NCBI GenBank assembly: GCA_022841465.1 | Contig: JALHRL010000011.1 | Coordinates: 45,890 to 109,889, forward strand | Length of the DNA: 64,000 bases | Origin: Bacteroidia bacterium | Lineage (GTDB): Bacteria; Bacteroidota; Bacteroidia; B-17B0; Aurantibacillaceae | Reading direction: 5' to 3' | Notes under the pieces: model-generated | The model's database searches: none | Told to the model about the DNA's origin: nothing | The model's input: the letters and a program-made list of their open reading frames with translations, nothing else | Translations under genes and position numbers: made by a program | Shown: piece by piece, positions 8,477-18,200 of the stretch | Layout of the letters: each line of letters begins with the position of its first letter | How positions within the stretch are numbered: position 1 is the stretch's first letter

Positions 8477-8836
8477 ATGAACAAAGTTAATATAAACGAA
8501 AAGCTTTCTTTGTTTTCTGATTACTGGAACCCCAGAATAGTTGGTGAATTAAACGGCCAACATGTTAAACTTGCAAAGCTAAAAGGAGAATTTGTTTGGC
8601 ATCATCATGACAATGAAGACGAACTATTTTTAGTTTTAAAAGGAGAATTAAAAATTGAGTTTAAAGATAAAACCATCACTATTAATGAAGGAGAATTTAT
8701 TATTGTACCAAAAGGAATTGAACACAAACCGGTAGCACTTAATGAAGTTACCGTAATGCTTTTTGAGCCCGGCTCTACTATAAACACCGGTGATGTACAA
8801 AATAACTTAACAAGAAACAAACTTGATAAAATTTAG
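8477..8836 (+). CDS. Single-domain cupin protein
   Basis: 119 aa. Cupin motif 1 is visible as WHHHDNEDELFLVLKGEL (metal-binding His, His and Glu) and motif 2 as FIIVPKGIEHKPVA (third His). The size matches small mannose-6-phosphate-isomerase-like cupins. The substrate cannot be predicted. It lies 28 nt behind the PepSY-like gene, and its stop codon abuts the stop of the convergent gene with no gap. Confidence 0.88.
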   Translation: MNKVNINEKLSLFSDYWNPRIVGELNGQHVKLAKLKGEFVWHHHDNEDELFLVLKGELKIEFKDKTITINEGEFIIVPKGIEHKPVALNEVTVMLFEPGSTINTGDVQNNLTRNKLDKI

Positions 8837-9406
8837 TTACGGAGGCAATGGACCACTATAACCAATACAGGGCACATCTGAATTTATAAAACAGGGCCAA
8901 TGAAAATTAAATTTTAAATCAGTTATTTCCTTGTCTTTAATTTCAAATACATACAATGGTTTTTTCCACCATTTTCTTAAACACTCTTCATTTGTGTGCA
9001 GATATTTACTATTAGGGTAATCCTTTATACTTAATTTATTTGCTTGCTCCTTAACTATTAACGAGTAAATACCATTTGGTAATTCTATCTTAAAATTTCC
9101 GCTAGCATCCGTTGTGAACGTGGCAACAATTGGCTGCGATGTAGTGTTTTCATTTCCCTTCCGTACATAAAAAACCTTACCAACATTTGGTTGTGTTTTG
9201 TTATAGTTATCAAATTCTGTGGGAGTTAATTCAACACCTCCACAATAACTTTCTGTACGAGTTACATTACCTGAAACAACATGTTTTACATCACCTCTAA
9301 TTAAAACAATTTTTACTTTCTTAGTTTTTACTTTTTTTAAGGAAGTATTTTGTCCGTAATTTAAAAACGAAAACAAAATACATACCATTAAATTTAAAAC
9401 TTTCAT
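8837..9406 (-). CDS. Secreted protein with CarboxypepD_reg-like fold, unknown
   Basis: 189 aa with a signal peptide (MVCILFSFLNYGQ). The middle part (ATFTTDASGNFKIELPNGIYSLIVKEQ) has the strand-turn pattern of carboxypeptidase-regulatory/CNA-B-like beta sandwiches, which often act as spacers or ligand-binding modules in Bacteroidota. Four or more cysteines in the mature part suggest a periplasmic disulfide-bonded protein. No enzymatic motif is seen. Confidence 0.55.
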   Translation of the reverse strand: MKVLNLMVCILFSFLNYGQNTSLKKVKTKKVKIVLIRGDVKHVVSGNVTRTESYCGGVELTPTEFDNYNKTQPNVGKVFYVRKGNENTTSQPIVATFTTDASGNFKIELPNGIYSLIVKEQANKLSIKDYPNSKYLHTNEECLRKWWKKPLYVFEIKDKEITDLKFNFHWPCFINSDVPCIGYSGPLPP

Positions 9407-9476
9407 TTCTTATTTAAATTAAGATGCAAATATTGTTCGTTTTTCACACACCTTATATTATTTCAATTTTAAACTT

Positions 9477-10100
9477 TTAAAAAGAAATTGAATTGAACTT
9501 ATAACCCTTAGTTGAATAATGCTTTAACATATTTGCCAATGCGTACTTTACATTAACTTCGGCTTTTATGTTATCGTGAAACAAAACAATACTGCCATTT
9601 TTAAGATGCTTGGTAACATTGCTATAACACTGTTCGGGAGTAATTTTTTCGTAATCATAACTTATAATGCTCCACATTATAATTTTATAATTTTTACGGA
9701 GTAATTCTTTATACTGACTTTTTCTTAATTGTCCGTAAGGCGGTCTGAATAACAAAGTGTTCGTTAGCTTTTCGCAACTTTCTACGCTAGTGAAATATTC
9801 TTCTTTATTGCAATGCAGTCCTTTTACGTGGTTTTGTGTATGATTGGCAACAACGTGGCCCTCATTTTTAATTCTGTTAAACACTGTAGGGTTACGTATT
9901 ATGTTTTCCCCTACGCAAAAAAAAGTAGCTTTAGCATTGTACTTTTTTAATTCATCTAAAATCCATTCCGTTAATTCGGGTATAGGCCCATCATCAAAAG
10001 AAAGATAAATAACAGGCTCATTTGTTCTAATTTCCCAAACGGCCTTCGGATAAAACTTTCGTAAAATTTTATTTGGTTGTATTTGAAATATTTTTCTCAG
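9477..10100 (-). CDS. Polysaccharide deacetylase (NodB domain) with non-canonical start
   Basis: The frame is open from the codon after the DUF2723 stop (10115) down to 9477 and contains no ATG, GTG or TTG before a GTG at 9884. That GTG start would delete the catalytic motif LSFDDGP (plus positions ~9985-10006), so translation must begin upstream. CTG at 10100 is given as the best guess (207 aa; ATT/ATA are alternatives). With the upstream part all five NodB motifs are present: SFDDGP, HTQNH, RPPYG, SYDYE and LFHD. It deacetylates N-acetylated polysaccharides, probably peptidoglycan or capsule; the short N-terminus resembles cytoplasmic or membrane-anchored relatives. Confidence 0.75.
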   Translation of the reverse strand: MRKIFQIQPNKILRKFYPKAVWEIRTNEPVIYLSFDDGPIPELTEWILDELKKYNAKATFFCVGENIIRNPTVFNRIKNEGHVVANHTQNHVKGLHCNKEEYFTSVESCEKLTNTLLFRPPYGQLRKSQYKELLRKNYKIIMWSIISYDYEKITPEQCYSNVTKHLKNGSIVLFHDNIKAEVNVKYALANMLKHYSTKGYKFNSISF

Positions 10101-10115
10101 CTTAACCTTATAAAA

Positions 10116-13100
10116 TTACTGCATTTCAGTAGGAAGCACTTGTGTATCGTCATCCGGCATCATTTCCTGAGCCGGTACAATTTTACTTATGCGCGAAATA
10201 AATTCCTTTGAAAGTTCATCTTGCTTAAATTGTTGGGTTAACCCTATCAATCGTTTCATAATTTCTTTGGCCTGTTCTATTTCACGTGAAAATGCGTTTC
10301 GTTTTTTCTCTTTTAAATTATTATATATCATTAAGTCTCCTTCAAAAATATCAAATAATTTTTTAGCCAATTTGTTTCCGCTTTCCTTATCTCCAACCTG
10401 GTAGTATGCAGCGCATAAAGTATAAACCGTACCGTCAAAAGGAACATTTTCTTCCGGTATAACAGTAAAACATTTATCTAAAACTGCTTTTGCTTTACTT
10501 GTTTTCCCTTCATTAATTAATGCTTGCGCTAAAATGCTCATTTGCATTCTTAAATTTGCCGCCATTCGCATACTTGTTTCATCAAGGTAAACACCCGGCT
10601 TATCCATTCCTCCCCACTTAAATTCTTCCATAATGTTTTTATACATTTTTTCGGTGTTTACCCTGCCACCTTGCGCTTGTTCCATTTCTGTTTGCTTTAT
10701 AGGAACAAAACGATATGCTAAACCTTCTAACTGGAAAAACTTTTCTAAACCAACATAAGCCTCATTACCGGTAGTAACCGCAAAATAAATTGGTCGTTTC
10801 CAATCGTTGTGTGCAATTAAATCCAATACCATTAAATCATTCTTTGTAATGTATCCTCTATTACCCAAATCCCACGAAATTCTTTTTCGTAAGCGAGCTG
10901 TATCCTTTACCGAAATAACTTTGTTTTTCATTACTTTCATTGAATCTACATCCACATAAAAGCTTTTTGACGGAATAAAATCAAGCAGCCTGCCGTTATT
11001 ATCGTATTTTTTATCTACATCATCACTTGCAACAAAATCAATGGCGTCTTTTAATCGCATTGCTTTTTCGTCTTTCGCCATTAAATAAACCACCTCGCGT
11101 TTAGATGCTTGTAATTTTTCTTCTTCAATTGTAAATGGTACCGGAGCACTTTCGTATGCGGCTCTTCTCATTTGAGAAATATACCAATCGGTTTGCAATA
11201 AACTTAAATTTACAACGCGAACATCTGTTCTTATTCCTTCTACTTCCTGCGCATACCAAAGCGGGAAAGTATCATTATCTCCATTGGTAAATAAAATGGC
11301 ATTAGGCGCACACGACATTAAATAGTTTACTGCACAATCGCGTGATAAAGATCTTAATGAACGATCGTGATCATTCCAACCTTCTTTAGCCATTATACCC
11401 GGAACAATCATACTTAAAGCTGTTGCACCAATGGCCATAGAAACATTTGCAATTTTTTTAGAAAACACCTCATACAAAGCAAGCACACCAAAGCCAATCC
11501 AAATAGCAAAGGCATAAAAACTTCCTGCATACGCATAATCACGTTCGCGTGGTTGGTAGGGAGTTTGATTTAAGTATATTACAATAGCTAAACCCGTTAG
11601 TAAGAAAAAAGAAAGTACAATCCATGCATCAAATCCTTTTTTCTTAAAATGGAAAATTGCACCAAACAATCCTAGAATTAATGGCAATGCGTAAAAATGA
11701 TTTGTTGCCATGTTTTTCTTATCGCGATAAACAACTTGTGTTGTATCTGCTCCTAAACGTAAATTATCAACTGCCGGAATTCCGGTAACCCAGTTTCCTT
11801 CCATTGAATTTCTTAACAAGCCTTGTTGATCGTTTTGTCTTCCAACAAAATTCCAAAAGAAATAGCGGAAGTACATATAATTAACCTGGTAAGAGAAGAA
11901 ATAATTTAAGTTCGCAAGAAAGGTTGGTATTTCAACCGTTTCGGGCTCACCGGTTCTGTAATTTTCAATCACCTTTTTTTTATGATTTCGTGTTATGTTA
12001 CCCCAATACTTGTAAGCCGATTCGTGGTGACTTTGACTACTCCACATACGCGGAAAAATGGTACAAAACTCTTTCTCGTATTTTGGTATAGAATTTTTAC
12101 GATCGTCAATAATAATATATTTTTTATTGTCTTTATTTCCATCACGCGCGTAAATAGGATCTGCACTTCCAAACTCTCTGGAAGAAACAGTAGGTGCGTT
12201 GTAATATTGCCCGTATAAAATTGGCCAATCGCCATATTGTTCGCGTAATAAGTACGACAACATGTTAGGCGCATTCTCCGGATTGTTTTCATCCATAGGG
12301 GTATTAGCTTGTGAACGAATAACCAAAATAAAGAAAGATGAATATCCTATTAACAAGGTTGCTAAACTTAAGAAAACTGTGTTTAACATTACTGTACGCG
12401 TTTTAAAATAATTTATTGCGTAAATAATTCCGCCCAAACTAACTAATCGCATAAATAAACCGCCGCCACTTTGCGCCGAAAAAATGGCGAAGGCCGAAAA
12501 AATAATTGTGGAATATAATCCAATTTTATACGCTTTTTCGCTTTTGGTAGAGGTGTAATAAATAAAAGCAGATAAAGCTGTAATTAACAATACAAAGAAA
12601 ATTAAGGTTCCTGTATTAAAACCCATTCCCAATTTATTTGTAAAAAACACTTCGTAATCACTTACAAATTTTACAACCTTTGGTATTATAATGTTTTGAA
12701 CTAAACCTAAAACTCCTACCGATGCAAAGCCCGCAATAAAAAATCCTTTCCAAGAGAATTTATATTTTTTAAAATAAATAACATAGCCAATTGCCGGGAT
12801 TACCAATAAGTTTAGTAAGTGAACGCCTATTGATAAGCCCATCATGTAACTGATAAACACAATCCATCGTAAAGCAGATTTATCGTTAACAGAATCTTCT
12901 TCATCCCATTTTAAAATAGCCCAAAATACCAAGGCGGTAAAAAAGGATGACAAGGCATAAACTTCACCTTCAACAGCGCTAAACCAAAATGAATCTGAAA
13001 ATGTGTAGGCTAAACCGCCAATAATTCCTGCACCTAAAACTGCTACCTGTTGGCCCGGAGTTAAATCATTTGCAGTTTTACCATAAACTTTAGTTGCCAA

Positions 13101-13403
13101 ACGGGTAATGCTCCAAAACAAAAACAAAATAGTAAACGAACTTGCCAAAGCACTTAAAACGTTAATCATCATAGCCGCAATAGATGGGTCGCCACCACCC
13201 ATAAGCGCAAAAAACCTACCCAATAACAAGAAAAAAGGTGCCCCCGGAGGATGGCCAACTTCTAATTTATAGGCACAAGCAATGTACTCTCCGCAATCCC
13301 AAAAACTGGCAGTTGGCTCTATGGTGCGGCAATAAGTAAAGGTTGCTACTGCCCAAACTATCCAGGCTATTATGTTGTTTAAGTTTTTAAAAGAGACTGT
13401 CAT
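10116..13403 (-). CDS. DUF2723 / GT117-family membrane glycosyltransferase-like protein
   Basis: 1095 aa. The N-terminal ~600 residues hold about a dozen hydrophobic segments in a PMT-like layout, starting NNIIAWIVWAVATFTYCRTIEPTASFWDCGEYIACAYKLEVGHPPGAP, where the Asp-Cys-Gly-Glu and GHPPG motifs define DUF2723. A second membrane block (residues ~570-700) is followed by a long soluble region with NAILFTNGDNDTFPLWYAQE and a TPR-like C-terminus. Family members are assigned to GT117 and are thought to glycosylate surface proteins or lipids; acceptor and donor are unknown. The polysaccharide deacetylase frame continues directly behind the TAA stop. Confidence 0.9.
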   Translation of the reverse strand: MTVSFKNLNNIIAWIVWAVATFTYCRTIEPTASFWDCGEYIACAYKLEVGHPPGAPFFLLLGRFFALMGGGDPSIAAMMINVLSALASSFTILFLFWSITRLATKVYGKTANDLTPGQQVAVLGAGIIGGLAYTFSDSFWFSAVEGEVYALSSFFTALVFWAILKWDEEDSVNDKSALRWIVFISYMMGLSIGVHLLNLLVIPAIGYVIYFKKYKFSWKGFFIAGFASVGVLGLVQNIIIPKVVKFVSDYEVFFTNKLGMGFNTGTLIFFVLLITALSAFIYYTSTKSEKAYKIGLYSTIIFSAFAIFSAQSGGGLFMRLVSLGGIIYAINYFKTRTVMLNTVFLSLATLLIGYSSFFILVIRSQANTPMDENNPENAPNMLSYLLREQYGDWPILYGQYYNAPTVSSREFGSADPIYARDGNKDNKKYIIIDDRKNSIPKYEKEFCTIFPRMWSSQSHHESAYKYWGNITRNHKKKVIENYRTGEPETVEIPTFLANLNYFFSYQVNYMYFRYFFWNFVGRQNDQQGLLRNSMEGNWVTGIPAVDNLRLGADTTQVVYRDKKNMATNHFYALPLILGLFGAIFHFKKKGFDAWIVLSFFLLTGLAIVIYLNQTPYQPRERDYAYAGSFYAFAIWIGFGVLALYEVFSKKIANVSMAIGATALSMIVPGIMAKEGWNDHDRSLRSLSRDCAVNYLMSCAPNAILFTNGDNDTFPLWYAQEVEGIRTDVRVVNLSLLQTDWYISQMRRAAYESAPVPFTIEEEKLQASKREVVYLMAKDEKAMRLKDAIDFVASDDVDKKYDNNGRLLDFIPSKSFYVDVDSMKVMKNKVISVKDTARLRKRISWDLGNRGYITKNDLMVLDLIAHNDWKRPIYFAVTTGNEAYVGLEKFFQLEGLAYRFVPIKQTEMEQAQGGRVNTEKMYKNIMEEFKWGGMDKPGVYLDETSMRMAANLRMQMSILAQALINEGKTSKAKAVLDKCFTVIPEENVPFDGTVYTLCAAYYQVGDKESGNKLAKKLFDIFEGDLMIYNNLKEKKRNAFSREIEQAKEIMKRLIGLTQQFKQDELSKEFISRISKIVPAQEMMPDDDTQVLPTEMQ

Positions 13404-13480
13404 TGTTTAATGCTTAATAAATTAGAATTGCGAATATAGTACTTTAGATGGTTTTAATTAAACCGTTTTTTTATGAATTT

Positions 13481-13511
13481 ATTGTTGATTTATGAATTTT
13501 TTATAAATTTG
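13481..13511 (+). promoter_or_regulatory. Promoter of tRNA-Gln
   Basis: ATTG at 13481-13484, a 19-nt spacer and TAAATTTG at 13504-13511 match the Bacteroidota -33/-7 consensus with one change in the -33 box. The tRNA starts 23 nt downstream. Confidence 0.6.
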
Positions 13512-13534
13512 CACCCGGTTTAATAAAACCACAA

Positions 13535-13605
13535 TGCCCGATCGTCTAATGGCAGGACTTCAGTTTTTGGTTCTGACTATGTTGGTTCGAATCCAGCTCG
13601 GGCAA
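13535..13605 (+). tRNA. tRNA-Gln (TTG anticodon)
   Basis: Acceptor arms TGCCCGA and TCGGGCA pair over 7 bp; the D-arm is GTCT...GGAC; the anticodon loop TTTTGGT gives TTG; the T-arm is GTTGG-TTCGAAT-CCAGC. The discriminator A is at 13605 and CCA is not encoded. The last pair of the anticodon stem is a T-T mismatch. Confidence 0.93.
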
Positions 13606-13610
13606 CAACT

Positions 13611-13645
13611 AAACCCGCTTAAAAATTTTAAGCGGGTTTTTTGTT
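13611..13645 (+). terminator. Rho-independent terminator after tRNA-Gln
   Basis: A perfect 14-bp inverted repeat (AAACCCGCTTAAAA / TTTTAAGCGGGTTT) with a GC-rich core runs straight into a T tract ending around 13645. It ends the tRNA transcript and lies just before the YdeI-like gene. Confidence 0.88.
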
Positions 13646-13657
13646 TATTTTTAGTGC

Positions 13658-14173
13658 ATGCAAAAGTTTAAAGCAATAATAGAAAAATTTGGTTCAATGG
13701 GAGAAAAAACCGGATGGACATATTTGCTAATTGATTCAAAAATTGCAGCAAAAATAAATCCGGGAGTAAAAAAATCGTATAGAATAAAAGGGAATTTAGA
13801 TAATGTTGTTATTGGTAAAGTTGCCATAATACCAATAGGTGAGGGCGATTTTATTTTGCCGTTAAATGCCGATTTAAGAAAAAAATTAAAAAAACAAAAA
13901 GGTGAAATTATTCATATAGAAATTGAAAAAGATAATTCGGAAATTGACTTAAACCAAGATTTTATTGCTTGCTTAAAAGAAGAAAAGAGAGCCGATGCGT
14001 TTTTTAAAACCCTTAGCCTTTCACATCAACGCTACTTCTCTAAGTGGATTGAAACCGCCAAAACTTCAGAAACTAAAGCCAAGCGAATTGCCCAAGCTTT
14101 GGAAGGTTTAAGTAATAAAATGGGCTTTCCGGAAATGATGCGTTATTTTAAAGAAAAGAAATTACATCATTAA
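13658..14173 (+). CDS. YdeI/OmpD-associated family protein with DUF1905 domain
   Basis: 171 aa. Residues 1-95 match DUF1905 (FKAIIEKFGSMGEKTGWTYLLID, RIKGNLDNVVIGKVAIIPIGEGDFILPLN); residues ~110-165 are the YdeI/OmpD-associated helical domain (AFFKTLSLSHQRYFSKWIETAKTSETKAKRIAQALEGL). Members bind small molecules or act in stress defence, but none of this is firmly established for the two-domain form. The 3' end overlaps the convergent DUF58 gene by 12 nt. Confidence 0.88.
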   Translation: MQKFKAIIEKFGSMGEKTGWTYLLIDSKIAAKINPGVKKSYRIKGNLDNVVIGKVAIIPIGEGDFILPLNADLRKKLKKQKGEIIHIEIEKDNSEIDLNQDFIACLKEEKRADAFFKTLSLSHQRYFSKWIETAKTSETKAKRIAQALEGLSNKMGFPEMMRYFKEKKLHH

Positions 14174-15070
14174 ATTTCTCTTCACCAAATAGGCATATAA
14201 AACTTTATCAAACCCTTCATTAATGTCTGCTTCCACAAAATCAATTTTATATTGCCCACATTTTAATTCTAAGGCTTCTTTAAATTCTGCAATTTTTTTA
14301 ATGTAAATATCTTTCACCTGGCTGGGATTTAATTTAATTTCTTCTCCGCTTTCCATATCAATAAAATGATACGGCCTATTTTCAAACTCAAAATTAATTT
14401 CTTGTCTTTTGTCGGTTACATGAAACAATACCACTTCGTGTTTTCTGAATTTAAGATGTTGCAATGCTGAAAATAAATCTTCGTTATTGGCAGCATTCTC
14501 AAACATGTCACTAAAAATAAACACAAGCGAACGGCGATGGATAACCTCTGCAACCTCATTTAATGCAGATGCTGCAGAGGTTGTGTTGTTTAGCTGCGTT
14601 TCCTTTAAAATATTTTCAAGCTGATTAAATAAGATTTTTTTGTGTGTTTCACTTCCTTTTGGAGGTAAATGAAAGTTTAACTTATCACTAAAAACAGATA
14701 AACCAAAAGCGTCTCTTTGTGTTTTTAATAATTCGCATAAAGCAGCTGCGGCATTTACGCTAAAGTCTAATTTGTTATTCTCTTCCCCTTTTGGAAACAA
14801 CATACTGGAAGAACTATCAATTACAATTTGGCAACGCAAATTGGTTTCTTCTTCATATCTCTTTACAAACAATTTATCTGTTCTTCCAAACAATTTCCAA
14901 TCAATATGCTTTGTGCTCTCACCCCGGTTGTACAAGCGGTGTTCGGCAAACTCAACCGAAAACCCATGAAACGGACTTTTGTGTAAACCGGTAATAAAGC
15001 CTTCCACCACTTTTTTGGCTATTAACTCTAAATTTTTTAAAGGTTCTATCCTATTTTGGTTTATTGGCAT
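14162..15070 (-). CDS. DUF58 (vWA-like) protein
   Basis: 302 aa. The DUF58 hallmark GESTKHIDWKLFGRTDKLFVKRYEEE is near residue 50, followed by a vWA-like MIDAS segment QIVIDSSSSMLFP (DxSxS metal-binding motif) and LVFIFSDMFEN. DUF58 proteins usually sit beside a MoxR ATPase and BatA/BatB in aerotolerance operons; here no MoxR gene is adjacent. The likely role is assembly or chaperone-type interaction with a MoxR ATPase encoded elsewhere (inference). Confidence 0.9.
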   Translation of the reverse strand: MPINQNRIEPLKNLELIAKKVVEGFITGLHKSPFHGFSVEFAEHRLYNRGESTKHIDWKLFGRTDKLFVKRYEEETNLRCQIVIDSSSSMLFPKGEENNKLDFSVNAAAALCELLKTQRDAFGLSVFSDKLNFHLPPKGSETHKKILFNQLENILKETQLNNTTSAASALNEVAEVIHRRSLVFIFSDMFENAANNEDLFSALQHLKFRKHEVVLFHVTDKRQEINFEFENRPYHFIDMESGEEIKLNPSQVKDIYIKKIAEFKEALELKCGQYKIDFVEADINEGFDKVLYAYLVKRNLMM

Positions 15071-15098
15071 TTAATTGTTAATTACTTGATAATAAGGG

Positions 15099-15130
15099 TT
15101 GAATATAGCGCTAATTAGTTGTTAAATTTG
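15099..15130 (+). promoter_or_regulatory. Candidate promoter of the T9SS adhesin operon
   Basis: TTG at 15099-15101, 21-nt spacer, TAAATTTG at 15123-15130. It would leave a leader of about 100 nt before the first adhesin gene. The -33 box is incomplete, so confidence is moderate. Confidence 0.45.
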
Positions 15131-15234
15131 GCTAATTTCGATGAAATTTGATTATATTCGTACGAAATTAAATATTGTTTATCGCACAAAATTAAGGCTT
15201 TAAACACTAATGTAGTAATTTAAAAAGATAACAT

Positions 15235-18200
15235 ATGAGGTATTTATACCTATTGCTGTTTACCGGCATTTTTTTATTTAAAAGCGAAGCTCAAATTGAC
15301 ACTAGTTTTTGGTTTGTTGCGCCGGATGTTCCCACTGCTTTAACTAATAATCCCATAGAATTGCGTTTGGCTTCCTATACGCAATCGTGTGCCATTAGAG
15401 TAAGGCAACCTGCCAATCCTGCCGGAGTTGATTTAACTTTTACTTTAGCAGCAAATTCTGTTACCAATGTTGTATTAACACCATCTATTGCGGCTGTTTT
15501 AAGCGGGCCTGCTAACACAATAACTGCTAAAGGTGTATACATTAGTTCCAGTAATAAAATTTCTGCGTATTATACTGTAGGTTCCGGAAACAACCGTGAA
15601 ATGATGAGTTTAAAAGGCCGAAGAGCTTTAGGTGTTGATTTTTACACACCATTCCCCAACAATTTACAAACCCTAACAACCGGAACGGTAGTTGGCGATA
15701 TAGCTTTTGATGTAGTGGCAACACAAACAGGCGTTACAACTATTTTGATAACACCCAAAGCAAACTGTATTGGAAGAGCTAAAAACGTAACTTTTGCACG
15801 AAATTTAAATTATGGCGAAACTTTTTCTACGCGAGATTTAGGAACCGTTAACCCATCGGAAATGGCTGGCTCCATTATTTCTGCCGACAAACTAATTGCT
15901 GTTACAATTAGTGGATCTTTAGGAAACAGTACGGTTTGCCCTACTTTTTATGCAGATCAAATTACAAATAGCAGCGAATTAGGTAAAGATTATGTAATTC
16001 ACCGAGGAAACAACACAACAGATATTGCTTATATTCTAGCTCCCGTTAATGCAACAAGTTTAACGGTAACATCAGGTACTACTACTAATTGGCTCATTAA
16101 TTCAGGAGAAACGTTTACTGTAAACACTTCTGCGGCACCTCTTTCTTTTATACAAGCAGATAAACCAATTTATGTTTTACACACCAGTGGCTTTGGCTGT
16201 AAACTTGGCGGTGCTCAGGTTACACCTGCGTATTGCGCCGGATCTTATACCACTGCCTTTACAAGGGTTTCAGCAGATTCTATGTTTTTAAATATTTATA
16301 TACGCTCCGGTTTCCAAAACTCTTTTACTTTAACTGCAAACGCAGTGAATGTTCCGGTACCAGCTGCAAGCTTTAGTGCAGTGCCCGGTAGTGCCGGAAA
16401 CCTGGTTGGAGCAAGAATATTGTATACCACTGCACAAATTCCTGTAGGCGCTTATTGTGTTTTAAGAAATTCTCAAGATGTATTTGGTTCATCTGTTCAT
16501 AATGGTTCAACTCCCGGCGGAAGCGCTTATGCTTACACAACAGAGTTTGGTACAAGTTCATTTGTTTATGCTAATTCTGTTCCAACCGCAACCATTTGTT
16601 CTAATACCACTTTTACATTAAATGGCCAGGTTGGTGGCGGACCAATAGCTGGTGTTTGGAGTACTAATGGTTATGGTTCATTTGGGTCGGGACCTATTAC
16701 CCTAACAAATAATATTTATACTCCTAGTTTATTAGATACGGTAAATAAACCCATTAATATTATTTTAACTTCAGTTGGATTTTGTCCGAATAAATCAGAC
16801 ACCGTAAAGCTTTACGTTTTACAAGGTCCAATAGTAAATTCAGGAGTTAATCAAACAAAATGTTCTAACAACGCTACCGTTCAATTAAATGGTTCTGTAA
16901 TAGGTGCATCTAGTCAGGGAAGCTGGACAGCAGTAGCGCCTGCCAATGGAAGTTTTGCTAACTCAACATCTTTAACTACAACATATTTTCCTTCTAATAC
17001 AGATACAGCATTATCTGTAATTAACCTAGTACTCACAAGTTTTAATAATGGAATATGTTTAGCCGTAACGGATACAGTTAAAGTCTTTATACAAAAAGCT
17101 CCTATTGTTGATGCCGCGCCAACTTCATCAATAGTTAGGTGCAGCAACAATTCAACAGTTAACTTATCCGGTTACATTAGTAATAATATTGTATCAGGTA
17201 TATGGACATCCAACGGTACAGGAGTGTTTGTTCCAAACAATATTTCATTAACCAATAACTACATACCCAGTTTATTAGATATTTCCAATAGTCCTATTAA
17301 ATTAAAACTTACAACTCCACCTAGCGGCATTTGTTTGGATGTTTCTGATAGTGTTTTGGTTTACTTTACCAGTCCGGCAAGTATTAGCGCAGGAGTAGAC
17401 TTAAATAGTTGTAAAAACAATCCTAGTGTAGCCTTAAATGCAATCATTACAGGCACCTCTTCTTCTACCGGATTATGGAGTGGCGGTACCGGAACATTTG
17501 TTCCTAATAACGCTGCGTTAAACACAACATATATTGCAACCCCCGCAGAAACAGCTGCCGGTTTTGTTGTGTTAACAGTAGTAACAACTAGTAATGGCTT
17601 ATGCGCTTCTTCCCAAGATCAAATTAGAATAGACTTTAGAGATAAACCCACAGCAAATTTTTCCTCGAATACAGTTTGTTTAAACCAAGCTACACAATAC
17701 ACCGATTTATCTATTAATACCTCGGGCTTAGGTTCTTTAAACAGTTGGAACTGGGCATTTGGAAATGGAAATACCTCTTCTAATACCAATCCGGCAACTA
17801 CATTTACCGCACCCGGCACCTACACAACAACCTTAATTGTTGGAAATACTTTTAATTGTTACGATTCAATTGCCAGAGCGGTTACCGTTTATCCTTTACC
17901 GGAAGTTAAATTTGGATTTAGCCGATCTTGTGTTGGTTCTGCACAAAACATTTGTTTTGTTGATAGTTCTACTGTTATTGCACCTTCAAACATACCTTCA
18001 ACCGGTTATTATTGGGATTTTGGTGGTGTAGGATTTAGTATTACCAAAGACACTTGTTACGGATTTCCAACAGAAGGATTATACACCATTACTCATCAGG
18101 TAACAACAATTCATGGTTGTACAAGTAGCTTAACAAAAACATTAAACATTACACCGCGCCCAAAAGCCAGATTTATTAAAGTACAATCTTCGGGAGTGGG

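Noticed and set aside
9477..9884. Short deacetylase starting at GTG 9884
   Set aside because: It would lack the metal-binding DDG motif, which is intact just upstream in the same frame.
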